Of a stretch of 64,000 nt of DNA, positions 26,801 to 37,517 are shown piece after piece. Origin of the DNA: Ecdyonurus torrentis. Its lineage: Eukaryota; Arthropoda; Insecta; Ephemeroptera; Heptageniidae. How positions within the stretch are numbered: position 1 is the stretch's first letter; every line of letters starts with the position of its first letter. The translations under genes and the position numbers were made by a program. The notes under the pieces are model-generated. The model did not search any database. It saw nothing but the letters and a program-made list of their open reading frames with translations, and had not been told where the DNA came from. The stretch is taken from the NCBI GenBank assembly GCA_949318235.1, contig OX439132.1, forward strand, positions 30,702,243 through 30,766,242, in the 5' to 3' direction.

Positions 26801-29800
26801 CCTAATGTTTGTACAGTTAGATTACTAAAGAGTGTGTGTACTATGTGTATAATAGCAATAAGCAGTTGTTAGTAGAGCTGCAACTTGCCTAGATAGGAAT
26901 TAAGGGTGTAAAACCAAAGCATGCGTATCAGTACATTTCACTCTGCAAATCAAATGCAATTAGTATAAACACCATCCTTACCAATCACCAAAAGTGGTAA
27001 AAGACTGCAGGGAAAAAAATGGTACACGTTACTTCATAACTACAAAACATCTGATTGCAATGTAAACAGACAAATATTATTGACTGCATCATTCAATTTT
27101 CTAGGTAACATAACTTAAAAAAATACTAAATCCATCAACTTTAGTTATTTATTCTTAATATAAGGGTAAACTGCAGTAGAGGAAAAACTGGATATTATTT
27201 TTATGACAATTAAAAGATTTAATAGAAAAACACATAGGTAGATTGGGAAAAATTGGGGAATGGGAGTTAGTAAGAGCTTACACTAACAGGGACACCGTGG
27301 TAGAGAAAATATTCTAACCCAGGCCTTAAATTTTTTTTAAAGCATATGTAAGTGGCTCATATTTGCTCTGTGGAAAGCGAGCACGGCATCCCTGTTAGTG
27401 TAAGCTCATAGTATCTCCCATTCCCCAAATTTTCCTGATTTATGTGTTTTTTCTATCAAATCTTTTTAAAGTCTGATACTTTTTTTTTTTTTTTATAATG
27501 ATAGATTTTATCTGAATTTTATTATTATTTACTTTTACAATGTTTTATTAGTACCTATTATAATATTTTTCCTCTACTTTTTTTGTTTTTCTGTCTGTAA
27601 TTATTCATAAATATATTAAAACATTATAACTATAAATCTGTTTAAAAACTTTGTGTTACTATTTCAGCAATAATGAGAAAGCATTTCAAGCTTACATAAA
27701 TAGACACATTATATTATAATCTTGGCTTACATACTACTGTATAATACAATACTAATCACATAATAAAGACAAAAGGTTTTCTCAAACTAGCCTAGAAAAA
27801 TAGAATCACATTAGCAGTGTATAAAAAATTGCATTGGAAGTAAAAATCAGTGCATATTTCAATTAGAAAACCACAATGTGAGCATCAAATTGTGCAACAA
27901 TGCTCCAATTTTTCTAGCTATAAACACAGCACAAACTCACTCATAAAAAAATAATAATAATAAAAAAAAAAAAAAACTGGCATGACACTAATTACAAAAC
28001 ATCTCTTTGCAGTAGAGGGTGTAAGTAAGTTTTTTTTTTTAATATGTACAAATGAAAACTGTAAATATAAGAATGAAAATCATTATGTTAAAAAAATCCT
28101 TAAACAGAAAACTTTTTAATATTTTGTTGTTAGAAAAAAAAAATCCATTTATTTGTATTAACTATATATGAAGACAAAATAAAATAAAGGGAAGTCTTTA
28201 ACACACTACAGAAAGTTTTTAATAATAATGCTATTTATATTGAAAGTTACATTTTTAAATGTAATAATTGTTTCTTCCAACATTATAAATTGACTTGTAG
28301 TGGTTTCCAGAGTGTAGTGAGAGTAGCATGCAGTGTTATGTGTTGTGTGGTAAGATAGAAGAGAAGAAATACTATGGATTGATGTGTGATCAGTTGGTTG
28401 GAAGAGCGATCCCCTCGTGTGATATGATGAACTTACCATCATCTGCTCCTGTCTCTCCTCGTTGTGTTCTGTCGTGAATTATCCTTCTTTCTTGAAGTGC
28501 TCTGCTTGGGATAAGGCCAGCGCGCATGTTTCTGTCACCCTCTTTACGTGCCTGCCACCTATCAAGCAAAACAATTACCAGTGTCAAAATATGTCAAATG
28601 TACTAAAAAATTATTGACTGTTATGCAAATTTTTACTAGTTGATACATTAACGATCATAAAACTTGATGAATAAACTAGTCCTCACTACCTTCTCACTAA
28701 TAGACTTGTAATCACAGTAAGACTAAATAATAACCTACCAGTAGGCATCATCTTGGCTGACAATATGCAGAATATCTCCTTTCTTGAAGTCTAATCCAGC
28801 CTCCTTGCAAGGGATGTATGGATCATCTGCAGCAAGGTAGTCAAAGTGGGCGCGCACTCTCACCTTACTTTCTCGTAGACCATACTTGCTGTCTGCAGGT
28901 ACTAACTTGAACGTAATCGTGCCTTCGGAACTTTGCTGTGAGCATACCAGACAGATAGCATTTTAGAATTAACATACTGTACTCATTTTACTAAAGCTGA
29001 AGACAGCGGTTGTTTTTTATTGCACTTTAGGTTCTGCCCCTGGGATAGAGTCCATAAAGTTAGCACATTCCAAACTCTTATCACTGAGATAAGAAAAGGG
29101 ATATAAGGACCACTGTCCTAGACTGAAAGCACTTTAAATTATGGTTCAAATAAAATTTACCTTAAAAATAATAATAAAGAACCCCACTAGAAATATTACA
29201 AACATAATACAAGAAATTAGATTGACCAATGAGAAAACAAGGATACAATCTTGAACTATTTTAAAACAGTTATAAAGTTAGTAAGTTTTAATGACTTACC
29301 AGTATTTTGAGTACGTCATTTGGTGTCTTGCCCTCAACATTAATATTATTTACTTCGATGACTTCATCTCCCACGTGGATGAGACCTGAACGATCTGCGG
29401 CGCCACCGTGCATGATTCTCGCAATTACGATTTTGCCCGTATCCTCGTCTGTCTTGATTGTTGCGCCCTGTGGGACATATTATGTCATTCCCTGCTGTAC
29501 AACATGGAGTATGGTCAAGGTACAAACAATAGGACCCATCTGAACATAGCATACAGCATAATTATTATATAGTAAAATAAACTTTAACTTTCAATGAAGG
29601 TATCATTATTGTTATGATACATATTGTTTTTAGAACATATTACAAAAATCATCTTGATTTTTTTTTCACCAATTTTGCTGTATAAATTGATAATACAGTG
29701 TAAAGATAAGTGGGACCTATTATTTATACATTGACTAGAGACTATAAGCTAAAAATTCTTCAGAAATTAATTAAATAGTAGTTCAAATGTGGAAGAAAAG

Positions 29801-32800
29801 GGCATGAAAAAGATGTATTGCTCTACAAGATGGAAATTTATTAAAATGTGTATATATATTAAGCTTCATAAATTTAATAAAATGCAGCAAAGAAATCATA
29901 AAACTGCTAAATCTGCAGCTTTTATAAAAAGTATTTAAGTGTCAAGTTTTTTATTTTTTATTTATACAAAGTACAAAGTGTCACAGAGAAAATTTACATA
30001 GCAATGCAATAATGGTGGCTGTTTACGCCCCTTTTTTTCTTGACTAAATTTTATAAATCGAAAAGAAATCTTTGCTGCATAACAGTATTTTATTAACTAA
30101 CTACGGATGAAATAGGAGTTAAAAGTCTTGCAGAACTAAGTCTATATTAGCTCAAGTGCGGAATTGAATGAAGCTTTAAACAACAGTAGATTTTGTTTAC
30201 AGACTAATATTAAAAATAATAGATGATGATATATTTTTAAAAATAGTTTCAATAATAAAAATAGCCTTAATACTATTTTTACACAGCTCAGTATACTGCC
30301 ACTGCCTTAATTACTTACTATGTAGAGCAAAGCATAAAAGCTCATTATAAATTGTGAACTAAATACAGTAATTTTAATAATTCGCAAAGTACAACAACAA
30401 TATCTTTGTATTTTACTGTGCACCACCAATTTTTAAATATGCATATAGCAGAATGCAGTAGATCTACAAATAAAATTGCATATTAGCACTAATATGCCTC
30501 CCCTCAGTCCCAGTTTGTTCCTATTATTACGAGACAGAAAATCAAGAGAGATAAACAGTTTACAAGTTGAAAGATAGAAAATTACAAAAAGCAAGCAGGC
30601 ACAGAAAGCTGTACAGAAATCAAAATTACACAGTGATAAGCTGGGATAACATATCATGCATAGCAGGGTATGCATTAAATTATGTGATAATTGTTATTTT
30701 TAAGACCATTGTTGTTTAATACTATACACTTACAGACACATGGCATTAATGCAAAAGCAAATATTTAATTGAAAATTTGTATCCTATCTTATTAAAATTA
30801 ACAAATATTATGGGCTACCATACAATCCATTAACAGAGTAATATAGGCATTAGTATTATATTTAAAAATAAAAATTGCCCCCCCCCCCCCCCCCCCCCCC
30901 AGAATATAACAAAAAAATTCTACAGTCAACTGGTGTGACCCAATTATCTCTGTCTTAGGATCTCATTTCACAACTTTGAAGAATGTTACTATAGTTAAAA
31001 TGTTGTTCTTAATCTTCATGACATCTCAAAATTTTGAAATGAGGGTCTAAAGTAGAAATAATTGGGTGTTTAATGTCACCCTGATCGACTGTAAATGTAA
31101 CAATAAGAAAATTTAAAAAAAAATATGTACCTTTTTTTTATATAGGAATTTAATGATTGGAATAACGTCAGGAACAGTTTCCAAAAAAATATGATTTTAT
31201 CAAAACTTATTATCCAAACACACAAATACAGCACATAGAGAGGTAAACATCGCATAACCAGGGACTGAAAGATAACAATGGCTGTCACTAGCCATTAATT
31301 TAAAATTAAAAAGTGAGTTAGTATTCTTTTTTTATTTTTTTTTTCTCTTTAGTATGCAATGATGTTGATTTCCAATAGTACTGAGATAAAGTATAAACCT
31401 TTAATGAGAAGATTAAAATATCTTGAAGCAATAAAAACATATTTGGAAATTTGCATTATTGCATAACTTATCCACTGATAAAGATAAGTGTAATAGAAAG
31501 CATAATTTTAATAGAGGCCCATGCATAAGAGTGCAGAGGATTATATATAAGCTTGTTATATTTTGCAGTGCAAAACACAGACGAGACCGACACACTTACC
31601 ACAATTGGCTCAGCGCTTTGAGCACCACCCTGAGCGTACGCAATCATAGAGAGAAATAAAACAGAGAGATAGTAGAACAACAATAGCTAACATTGAGTTA
31701 GTCGCCTTGCTATTTTCCTCCCCTACGTCACTTATAAAACACAACCCTAGCTATTTAGTCACTTTGGAGGAACATAAAATGAAAATGATGACAACATATG
31801 TGTAGTTATATAATATATTTTTACAATGAGATGTTATATAAATATAATATGAAATTCTTACACAGTACAGTAACAAACTTTTTATAAAAAACTTTTTTTT
31901 TTAACAGGAAATAGCAACAGAAAAAAAAAAAAAAAAAAAAAGTGATGAAGCACAAAAAGAATAACAGGTTCAAATGTATGATAAAACACATTATAACAGA
32001 CCTAACATTTCAATAACTATAACTTCAGTAATATCATTTCATTTTTTCCCCCTACCTATACATTTGTAAAATATAATTTTGATATAATACCCTATTCATA
32101 CTGTTTTACTATTTCCTATAAAAAGGACATGATAAAAAGTTTGCACTGTAGTTAAGAGATTGGTATTTAGATTGTTACTTACCAGTGGTTCATTGCTCTT
32201 AACCAGCTGGACAATTTTGATTGTTTCTTCTTCTTCATCCATGTCAACGGGCACTTCTGGCAGTCTAGGGAAATAATCTTTCTGTGCGATGCAGTCGTGT
32301 GCACACAGCAGACCCTGTAACACATCAATAGTATATCAATACATATGGTGTACTTGTTTATCTGCAAGTCTGAAAGACACACTTAAACCTAAAAATAAGT
32401 ACTGGCATTTGTTTTTATTCTTCTCCAAAACAATTCACTGGAAAAAAGTTGTTTAGTTGACTTTTGTAGCACGAGGGATAAGCAAGCCCTGCAAGCTGCA
32501 AGGGTAACGAGGGGAGGTAGTGCATAATATTTCCCCCTTACTGTGTGAGTAAAAAGTCTGTTCACCTTTTCAGGTAAGCTTAGCAGGTAGAGCAAGGGGC
32601 ACTTATTTTTTACTCTTTACTAGAGGGGCACTTGCGGGGCTCCCTTATCCCACGGGTTATAATACATACATACATACATACATATCATGACGCTATAAAT
32701 CCCTTTCGGGGTAAGCCAACAACACAGATGTTTTATCCTGACCCAGTGATAGACCTCCACAACTTCCTATCCTGACATACTTCACTTGCTTCCGCCAGTC

Positions 32801-34828
32801 TCATACCTTGTTTCATACGGGTTATAAAAGCTAAATAAATGGCTAATTTCTATTTAATTATTTTGCAGAAGAATAAAAAATACTTATTTATAGGGTTTAT
32901 AGTCTTTAAGTATTATTCGCATGATGCATCAATTTGACATACATCAACGGACATACAAAGTTACAATGTAAAACAAATGGACCATTTTACAGGGGTTTAA
33001 AATAGTACTGACATGAAAAGCTGGCAACATCTAGCTTTCTATCCATCAAAATGACGGATATGGATGTGGAAAGATATGGAGCTTTCACCCTAAAGGTATA
33101 TTTTAATTAATATATTTACCTGTATGTGTGGTGTCTGGAGCAGCAGGTAGAGTTCTTGTCCTGCGGTGCTCGTCACCTTTGCTTCGGGGTGTGTCATACG
33201 AGGAATAACATCAGCAAGGACTTCCAACGCCACTTGCACTGCACTTGACAGTACTGGTAGTCGTACACTATCATCGCGTGCGTTCTTGGTTGCCGCCACT
33301 TTGTTGTGTACGTGAACAAGAGCGTGCAGTTCTGGTCGCTGAAGCAAATCACTCAGGAAGCCAAACTCTTCCTCTGTGCTGGGCAAATCCTTGCGATCTC
33401 GTGCCTCTTCCAACGACACCAGCAGCCGAGACAGCGCTATACAAATGAAACACAAATTTAGTGAATATTTTGAGCATATCATAACTGTTCATCTATTTTA
33501 AAAAGATAATTATTTCCGTTTCTTTGATTTTGATATTGAATTTTTTTTTTTCTTCTTCTTTTTCTACTTTTTTCTTTATTGCAGTGCAGTGGCAATCATT
33601 GAAATAAGTTAACTTATCCACGACGCACAGGTTATATATGCCAGGAGATGCCACTTTCCTTCTTGCCTTTTCTTTTTTTTTTTTTCTTTTTTCTTTTTTT
33701 TTTTTTTTTTTTTTTTTCTTTTTTTTTTTTTTATGTTTTTTTCTATTGCCATTATATTTACAAGAATGTTGACAATTGAATGAAAATAACATTAAACTGA
33801 GTGACAAGAAATCAATGAAAATATCTGCAGGTGTTGCTAGCACAGAGCTGGCGTACTCTGAGCTAGGTACGTTTTGAGCTACATTATTTTAAAAGTGGCC
33901 TCTCCTTTTATGTAACCTTTCATGCATGTCACGGATAAGTGTTTGAGAATGGACCACGTACAATGAACTGTTTTTGATTAAGTGCAACGTGTATGTAAAA
34001 ATGATTTATCCATAAGAAATGATTTAATTTAGTTTAAATAGTTTGTTCATTGCAACAAGGGTCCATTGTACCGATACTTGATATCGGCAGGTAACAGTTA
34101 TCAGCAGATCAGGATTATGTTGTTTTCATTATTATTACAGTAAACTCTCAAGTTTGTGAAGTCAACCTTTAGTCCCAACCAAAAGGATATACGCTTTCCA
34201 ATGTTAAAGCCTTTCGATTTTGTAAAGTTTGATTTTGAGCACTGACCATTCCCTGGGTCCCTCGGGATTTCACAAAATCGAGAGTTTACTGTATGGCATG
34301 TTTTTTGTATTATAATTATTTTTTGTGTGAATCTGAGTTGTTGTTTTCTTGCAGATTGTGTGAAATAAATAGATACCTGCCGATAACTAGTACGATTTAT
34401 TATTATTATTTATAGGCAAGTGATGAGATACCATATCGTTTTGCACTTTACACACTGCTATGATTACTGAAATACATCAGCTTTATCAGATTTAGAACTT
34501 AAGCCTAAATGAAGTATAATTTTTATTTGGTTGTTATATAATATGGTAGGCTTACAAAGTGCTGTATGCATACAAGATAAAATTAGATTGCTTAAAGTGG
34601 ATAGTTATAGAAATATAACTGAATATGTATGTAAAAATCTCTTCACGATCAGGGCTTGGAAGAGATTAATTTACAACAATAATGATACAAAACTTTGCTT
34701 GCAATTTTGATTCTCTTCTATCTACACATTTTAAGGTGTATGTATGGATAAAGAAAATTTATCATTCATTACATAAAAATAAACTCACCTGGATCCCAAT
34801 TTCCATTTGCCATGACAGCAGTAGACAT
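23699..34828 (-). CDS. MPP7: MAGUK p55-type scaffold protein, MPP7/MPP3-like (11 coding exons)
   Basis: Membrane-associated guanylate-kinase-like scaffold; family members organise cell polarity and junction complexes under the plasma membrane by binding partners through each domain. Coding exons in gene order (minus strand): 34828-34789, 33436-33120, 32314-32183, 31629-31600, 29467-29300, 28935-28739, 28558-28437, 25157-24900, 24449-24247, 24159-24019, 23875-23699. All junctions are AG/GT and all phases join, giving 1785 nt (594 residues plus stop); human MPP7 is about 576. Domains: tandem L27 about 14-130 (FLSDLLQ at 40-46), PDZ about 150-243 ([15 protein letters not shown]), SH3 about 250-318 (AHFDY, YWWQAR), GUK about 388-590 ([24 protein letters not shown]), ending WVPASWVQ. 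The start ATG has an in-frame TGA five codons upstream; a second ATG follows at codon 6. The P-loop has Arg where active kinases have Lys, fitting a binding-only GUK. Assignment to MPP7 rather than MPP3/4 rests on remembered family motifs. Confidence 0.94.
24019..24159 (-). CDS. MPP7: MAGUK exon: GUK
   Basis: 141 bp, 47 codons, phase 0 at both ends; acceptor AATGTTGCAG, donor GTAGGT. It encodes [20 protein letters not shown], the conserved strand and proline-rich turn of MAGUK GUK domains, then [19 protein letters not shown]. Confidence 0.95.
24247..24449 (-). CDS. MPP7: MAGUK exon: GUK central part
   Basis: 203-bp exon; acceptor TTTGGTGCAG, donor GTCAGT. It encodes [38 protein letters not shown] and VCILNPHYQ, the central guanylate-kinase-like fold including the [11 protein letters not shown] signature. 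The first codon is split and reads Phe-Thr-Ser-Arg, where relatives have His-Thr-Thr-Arg. Confidence 0.95.
24672..24853. mobile_element. Foldback element, GGATAG-ACCAGCAA-CCTTACC family, in a MAGUK intron
   Basis: The whole 182 bp is an inverted repeat. The left arm begins AAAGGATAGAAATACCAGCA and the right arm reverse-complements to AAATGATAGAAGTACTAGCA; both continue CC(T)(C)ACCACAGTAGAAG and GTTCTATG. The termini resemble those of 38032-38450 and 39235-39538 but the core is unrelated. It lies between the exons at 24900 and 24449. Confidence 0.72.
24900..25157 (-). CDS. MPP7: MAGUK exon: linker and GUK P-loop
   Basis: 258-bp exon; acceptor CTCTTTCAG, donor GTAAGT. It encodes a Ser/Pro/Lys-rich linker, an acidic stretch ([12 protein letters not shown]), the conserved TYEEV and the GUK nucleotide-site remnant [20 protein letters not shown]. 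The HOOK linker is shorter than I expect for vertebrate MPP7, so an additional alternative exon in the 3.3-kb intron upstream is possible, though I see none. Confidence 0.93.
26369..26581. mobile_element. Foldback MITE with about 75-bp arms in a MAGUK intron
   Basis: Left CATATCGAGAGCTACACGGC and right (reverse complement) CATATCGAGGGCTACACAGC, both followed by ATTTC, GTACTTCTGCAATCTC and AATTTTGGTACA. It lies in the large intron between the SH3-end and GUK-start exons; overlapping ORFs on both strands are products of its symmetry. Confidence 0.78.
27210..27470. mobile_element. Foldback MITE with about 90-bp arms in a MAGUK intron
   Basis: Left TTAAAAGATTTAATAGAAAA then CACATA, GGGGAATGGGAG, GAGCTTACACTAACAGGGA; right arm in reverse: TCCCTGTTAGTGTAAGCTC, CTCCCATTCCCC, TATGTGTTTTTTCTATCAAA. 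The loop is about 75 bp. Confidence 0.75.
28437..28558 (-). CDS. MPP7: MAGUK exon: SH3 end and start of HOOK linker
   Basis: 122-bp exon; acceptor CTTGATAG, donor GTAAGT. It completes the second Trp of the SH3 WW pair and encodes [21 protein letters not shown], then a basic linker. It ends with one base of a codon that the next exon completes as Ala. Confidence 0.93.
28739..28935 (-). CDS. MPP7: MAGUK exon: PDZ end and SH3 start
   Basis: 197-bp exon starting in phase 0 after GCTCACAG and ending with two bases of a Trp codon at a GTAGGT donor. It encodes the last PDZ strand ([11 protein letters not shown]) and the first part of SH3: [41 protein letters not shown]. The [14 protein letters not shown] pattern is typical of MPP SH3 domains. 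Confidence 0.95.
29300..29467 (-). CDS. MPP7: MAGUK exon: PDZ core
   Basis: 168 bp, exactly 56 codons, phase 0 at both ends; acceptor TCCCACAG, donor GTAAGT. It encodes [30 protein letters not shown] and [13 protein letters not shown], the PDZ core. The [15 protein letters not shown] block is the strongest pointer to the MPP7/MPP3 branch. Confidence 0.95.
30923..31091. mobile_element. TA-flanked MITE in a MAGUK intron
   Basis: Flanked by TA on both sides. The left end CAGTCAACTGGTGTGACCCA and right end (reverse complement CAGTCGATCAGGGTGACATT) are followed by shared CCAATTAT, CTCATTTCA and TTTTGA blocks in both arms. Confidence 0.72.
31600..31629 (-). CDS. MPP7: 30-nt in-frame microexon in the PDZ domain
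   Basis: A 30-nt segment with a pyrimidine-rich acceptor ending CTCAG and a perfect GTAAGT donor, encoding [10 protein letters not shown]. Both ends are phase 0 and the flanking exons join cleanly without it, so it can be included or skipped. Inclusion changes EPL-GATI to [17 protein letters not shown] at the peptide-binding loop. I know of no counterpart in vertebrate MPP proteins. Whether it is expressed cannot be seen here. Confidence 0.68.
32183..32314 (-). CDS. MPP7: MAGUK exon: L27C end and PDZ start
   Basis: 132-bp exon, phase 0 at both ends. It encodes [13 protein letters not shown], the conserved end of the second L27 in MPP proteins, then an acidic linker and the first PDZ strand, [13 protein letters not shown]. 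The donor GTAAGT falls directly after EPL, inside what is normally the EPLGATI carboxylate-binding loop. Confidence 0.93.
32663..32816 (-). mobile_element. 154-bp 5'-truncated copy of the same LINE in a MAGUK intron
   Basis: The sequence matches 18434-18587 without visible differences, including the TACA-type repeat end (the element's TATG tail on the minus strand) and the C-terminal codons and stop of the RT ORF. It is flanked by an 11-bp direct repeat, ACGGGTTATAA, at 32652-32662 and 32817-32827. It lies in the intron between the exons at 33120 and 32314, in the same orientation as the host gene. Confidence 0.93.
33120..33436 (-). CDS. MPP7: MAGUK exon: tandem L27 region
   Basis: 317-bp exon, acceptor TTGTATAG and donor GTAAAT. 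It encodes the first L27 domain and most of the second: [30 protein letters not shown], then HPEAK and [10 protein letters not shown]27 domains heterodimerise with L27 domains of partner scaffolds. It begins with two bases of a split codon and ends in phase 0. Confidence 0.92.
34138..34291. mobile_element. Mariner/pogo-like MITE in a MAGUK intron
   Basis: 154 bp flanked by TA on both sides. The left end CAGTAAACTCTCAAGTTTGT matches the reverse-complemented right end CAGTAAACTCTCGATTTTGT. It lies between the exons at 34789 and 33436. Confidence 0.78.
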
Positions 34829-34870
34829 GCTATGATTACTTCACACCAAAACAAACTGAAAATATTGAGC
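34789..34870 (-). CDS. MPP7: MAGUK exon with start codon and 5'UTR part
   Basis: Coding part is 34828-34789 and encodes [13 protein letters not shown] plus one base of the next codon, ending at a GTGAGT donor. The exon begins after a TTTTTTACAG acceptor at 34870, so 34870-34829 is 5'UTR. It carries an in-frame TGA shortly before the ATG, which fixes the ORF start. The single leftover G joins CG of the next exon to give Ala. Confidence 0.85.
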
Positions 34871-35299
34871 CTGTAAAAAACGAATGTGTAAGTATAAGCC
34901 AAAAGTCACGAGGGGGATTATATGAAACACAATATATTTTGCTGACTAAATCCTATGTATTAGATTTTGACATGGCTATACATCCACTCACTACTGCAGT
35001 AGAATAGAGAGAGGGTTTGCCATTATTGATTAGACATGCTAAGACAACTAACCTGGTTACAAAATATCTAACCTATATCAAAAATGTTTTTAGTTATTAA
35101 AGATCGAGAAGCATATCAATATCTACAAAACTCGCTGTAATCGATCTGTATTGATAATATTGAGATTTTTTTAATATGACAGCGCAACGACTAAAATGCA
35201 AATATATACAAGGCAAAATATATTTGAAGCAAGCATTATTTTGCTGAATATAACTTTGAAAGCAATAAAGAAAATTATAAAATAAGTTTTAAAAATTAC

Positions 35300-35395
35300 C
35301 TTAACACAAAATAAGCGTTAACAAGCAATAAATAGTAAATTTTCAAAACATCTGCAGTCCCTGCTGTACCAAAACGACGCCATCATGAACTACGC
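35300..35395 (-). promoter_or_regulatory. Candidate 5'UTR exon and promoter of the MAGUK gene
   Basis: Upstream of the coding exons, the minus strand reads through a GC-richer patch containing ATGATGGCGTCG, similar to the YY1-type ATGGCG element often found near animal transcription starts, and then a TTAAG|GTAATT donor at 35300. The patch holds a short upstream ORF from that ATG. It fits the missing first exon that would join the acceptor at 34870. This is inference; there is no TATA box. Confidence 0.35.
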
Positions 35396-36757
35396 CTATG
35401 GTTAAAAAAACAATTTTTTATTAATTAATTCAAAAGTCCACAAATGATTTTTATTCTAAATAGATCCTCAAAAATGAGGAAAAAATTATCAATGATAGAG
35501 AAATTTTATTTTTTAATCTATAAAAGCAATAATTTTAATTTATTTTTTTATACAAAGCCATCTATGAGCATTCAGATGAAATATAAATTGCAATAAATTG
35601 TTTTTTGTACTTTGCTGCCACCTATAGGAGTAAAGTGACACTAAAATAATAAGCACGAGAAAGTAGAAAAATACAAAAGTTTTTATGTGTTGAAATTTTA
35701 TTTCAAGATCTTTTTTTACATGTAAAATAATATTATATATTATATTGTGAGTATTGTATGTGCATTAATAGTTTTTTTTTTTTTTTTTTTTAAACGAATG
35801 AGGCCCCACGCACGCCGCATTCAGTAACGGCCGGACATCCATTTTACAATAGTTAAGGTAAGGTGAAACATAATATATGTAATGTAGACTATAACATGAT
35901 ACAATAAAGATAGATATGATCGACGTTGGACGAGTTCACGCACAGATCTGCGCATGACGTCACACAGCGGACAAATACATTGCAAGGGTACCCCCAAACC
36001 CTATGAGACTGAACTTGGATATATATATACAAGAACATATGATTTTCAAAAATGTAGTTCATATTGCATCCACCAGGTGTCACTGTGGTAGTGAAGCCTG
36101 TGTGCGAGGCTAAAAAATCAGAAAATTATGCAACTTCAATCTCAACAGCTGTTAAATTATTTGACGTTTTTTTTGGATTCAGATTCATATCAGGTCATAT
36201 GGGCACTCATGGGTTAGATGGTTCAAGGTTCAAGGGTTCAGGGTTCCCTGAGGGATCCATGAGTCCAAGCGCTCCATGGGTGAGAGCAGAGCTTACGGTT
36301 GGTCAGAGTGGCAGTGTATGGAGTATTTAATATGTATGTATATATGTATGCATGTATGATCTAGTAATTAAGATATGCATACTTGATATACGATGTAATA
36401 ACTGTAGCGTAGCATATAAATAAGTGCCCGAAAATGTTATGCCTATATGTCAAAGTTCACTAGAAATTCCTAATCGTATAAGCCATGCCATACGTATGTA
36501 TATCGTATAATGGCTTTACATAAATCATACTTAAAGCCCATATGTACTTCAATAAAGCTTTTCCAATGTGTTATTGTAAGATCATGGTATGTATGTATGT
36601 ATGTATGTATGTATATAGCAGGTATACATACTCGATCATGATTTTGTCAGTTATATTGTAGTGAGTCACTATGTATTCGTATGTTACATAAACTGTACGT
36701 ACGTATGGTGTCTTCAAAGGGTTTTATTCAATATGCTCTATATACTTTGCAGTTGCA
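35396..36757. other. Intergenic stretch upstream of the MAGUK gene
   Basis: Poly-T at 35770-35792, a GC-rich patch at 35806-35840 (CACGCACGCCGCATTC, CGGCCGGACATCC) of unknown role, and TATG/ATGT repeats at 36330-36360 and 36586-36613. The 88-codon frame at 36064 has no family resemblance I can see. Confidence 0.5.
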
Positions 36758-37327
36758 GACCGCTTATTATCTTTACTCAAAGTGCAGAAAAGGAAGTGCC
36801 GGAAGAGGAAACCATGTGACGGTAAAAGTCGGAGGCAGGCTGCTGCTGCCACCACCTTTTGTCCCACTTTTACTGAGTGTGTGCTTCTGTTTACTCAAAA
36901 TGCGGAAAAGGAAGTGCCGGAAAAGGAAACCACGTGATGGTAAAAGTGGGAGAAAGCTTGATGCCAGCAGCAAGCTAACCTTGAGCTACCTGGAGCTACC
37001 TCCCACTTTTACCATCACATGGTTTCCTCTGCCGGTCACTTCTTTTTCCGCATTTTGAGTTAACAGTAGATGTCAGTGCGTCTGTTTACTCAAAATGCGG
37101 AAAAGGAAGTAGCCGGAAGAAGAAACCACGTGATGGTAAAAGTGGGAGGTAGCTCAAGGTTAGCTTGCTGCTGGCATCAAGTTTTCTCCCACTTGTACCA
37201 TCACGTGGTTTCCTTTTCCGGCACTTCCTTTTCCGCATTTTGAGTAAACAGAAGCACACATTGTCACGTGTATGGTGTCCTCTTCTGGAACTTCCTTTTC
37301 CGCATTTGGAGTAAACATAAGCGGTCA
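36758..37327. repeat. Hierarchical palindrome: six arms of one foldback sequence
   Basis: One unit, TTTACTCAAAATGCGGAAAA followed by GGAAGTGCCGG and CACGTGATGGTAAAAGTGGGAG, occurs six times: + at 36773, + at 36890, - ending 37062, + at 37084, - ending 37252, - ending 37317. The order + + - + - - is itself symmetric under reverse complement. The spacer with CAGCAGCAAGCTAACCTTGA at about 36966 returns inverted at about 37151. The outer ends share GACCGCTTAT. It looks like one foldback MITE inserted into another. Confidence 0.82.
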
Positions 37328-37345
37328 CAGTTTCTTTCACTCCAC

Positions 37346-37470
37346 TGCTGTGTTCACATTGAGCTTTTTCTAATTGGAATTGTTAAAAGTGAGCTCTGTA
37401 ATGCATGTTACTTTAATCAAAAGTAACAATTCATATTATGCAAAAAACTCAGATCAATGTGAACAAAGCA
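37346..37470. mobile_element. MITE, TTCACATTGA family, inserted in the LINE relic
   Basis: Terminal inverted repeats: left TGCTGTGTTCACATTGAGCT, right (reverse complement) TGCTTTGTTCACATTGATCT. The flanks read CTCCAC and CACATTT where the intact LINE reads CTCCACATTT, so CAC is duplicated. A relative lies at 49583-49699. Confidence 0.75.
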
Positions 37471-37517
37471 CACATTTCTCCATCACCTAGAGTGTTGACT
37501 AATAAAGAAACGTTAAG

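Noticed and set aside
32660..32690. TACA/TATG repeats as a telomere-like or simple microsatellite tract
   Set aside because: They are the 3' tail of the LINE, shown by the target-site duplication directly outside them.
33493..33843. 116-codon ORF with long Lys runs
   Set aside because: Translation of a poly-T/TTC-rich low-complexity tract in an intron.
36681..37058. 125-codon ORF rich in Lys/Arg and Leu
   Set aside because: It is a translation of the six-arm palindrome; matching frames on the other strand follow from the symmetry.
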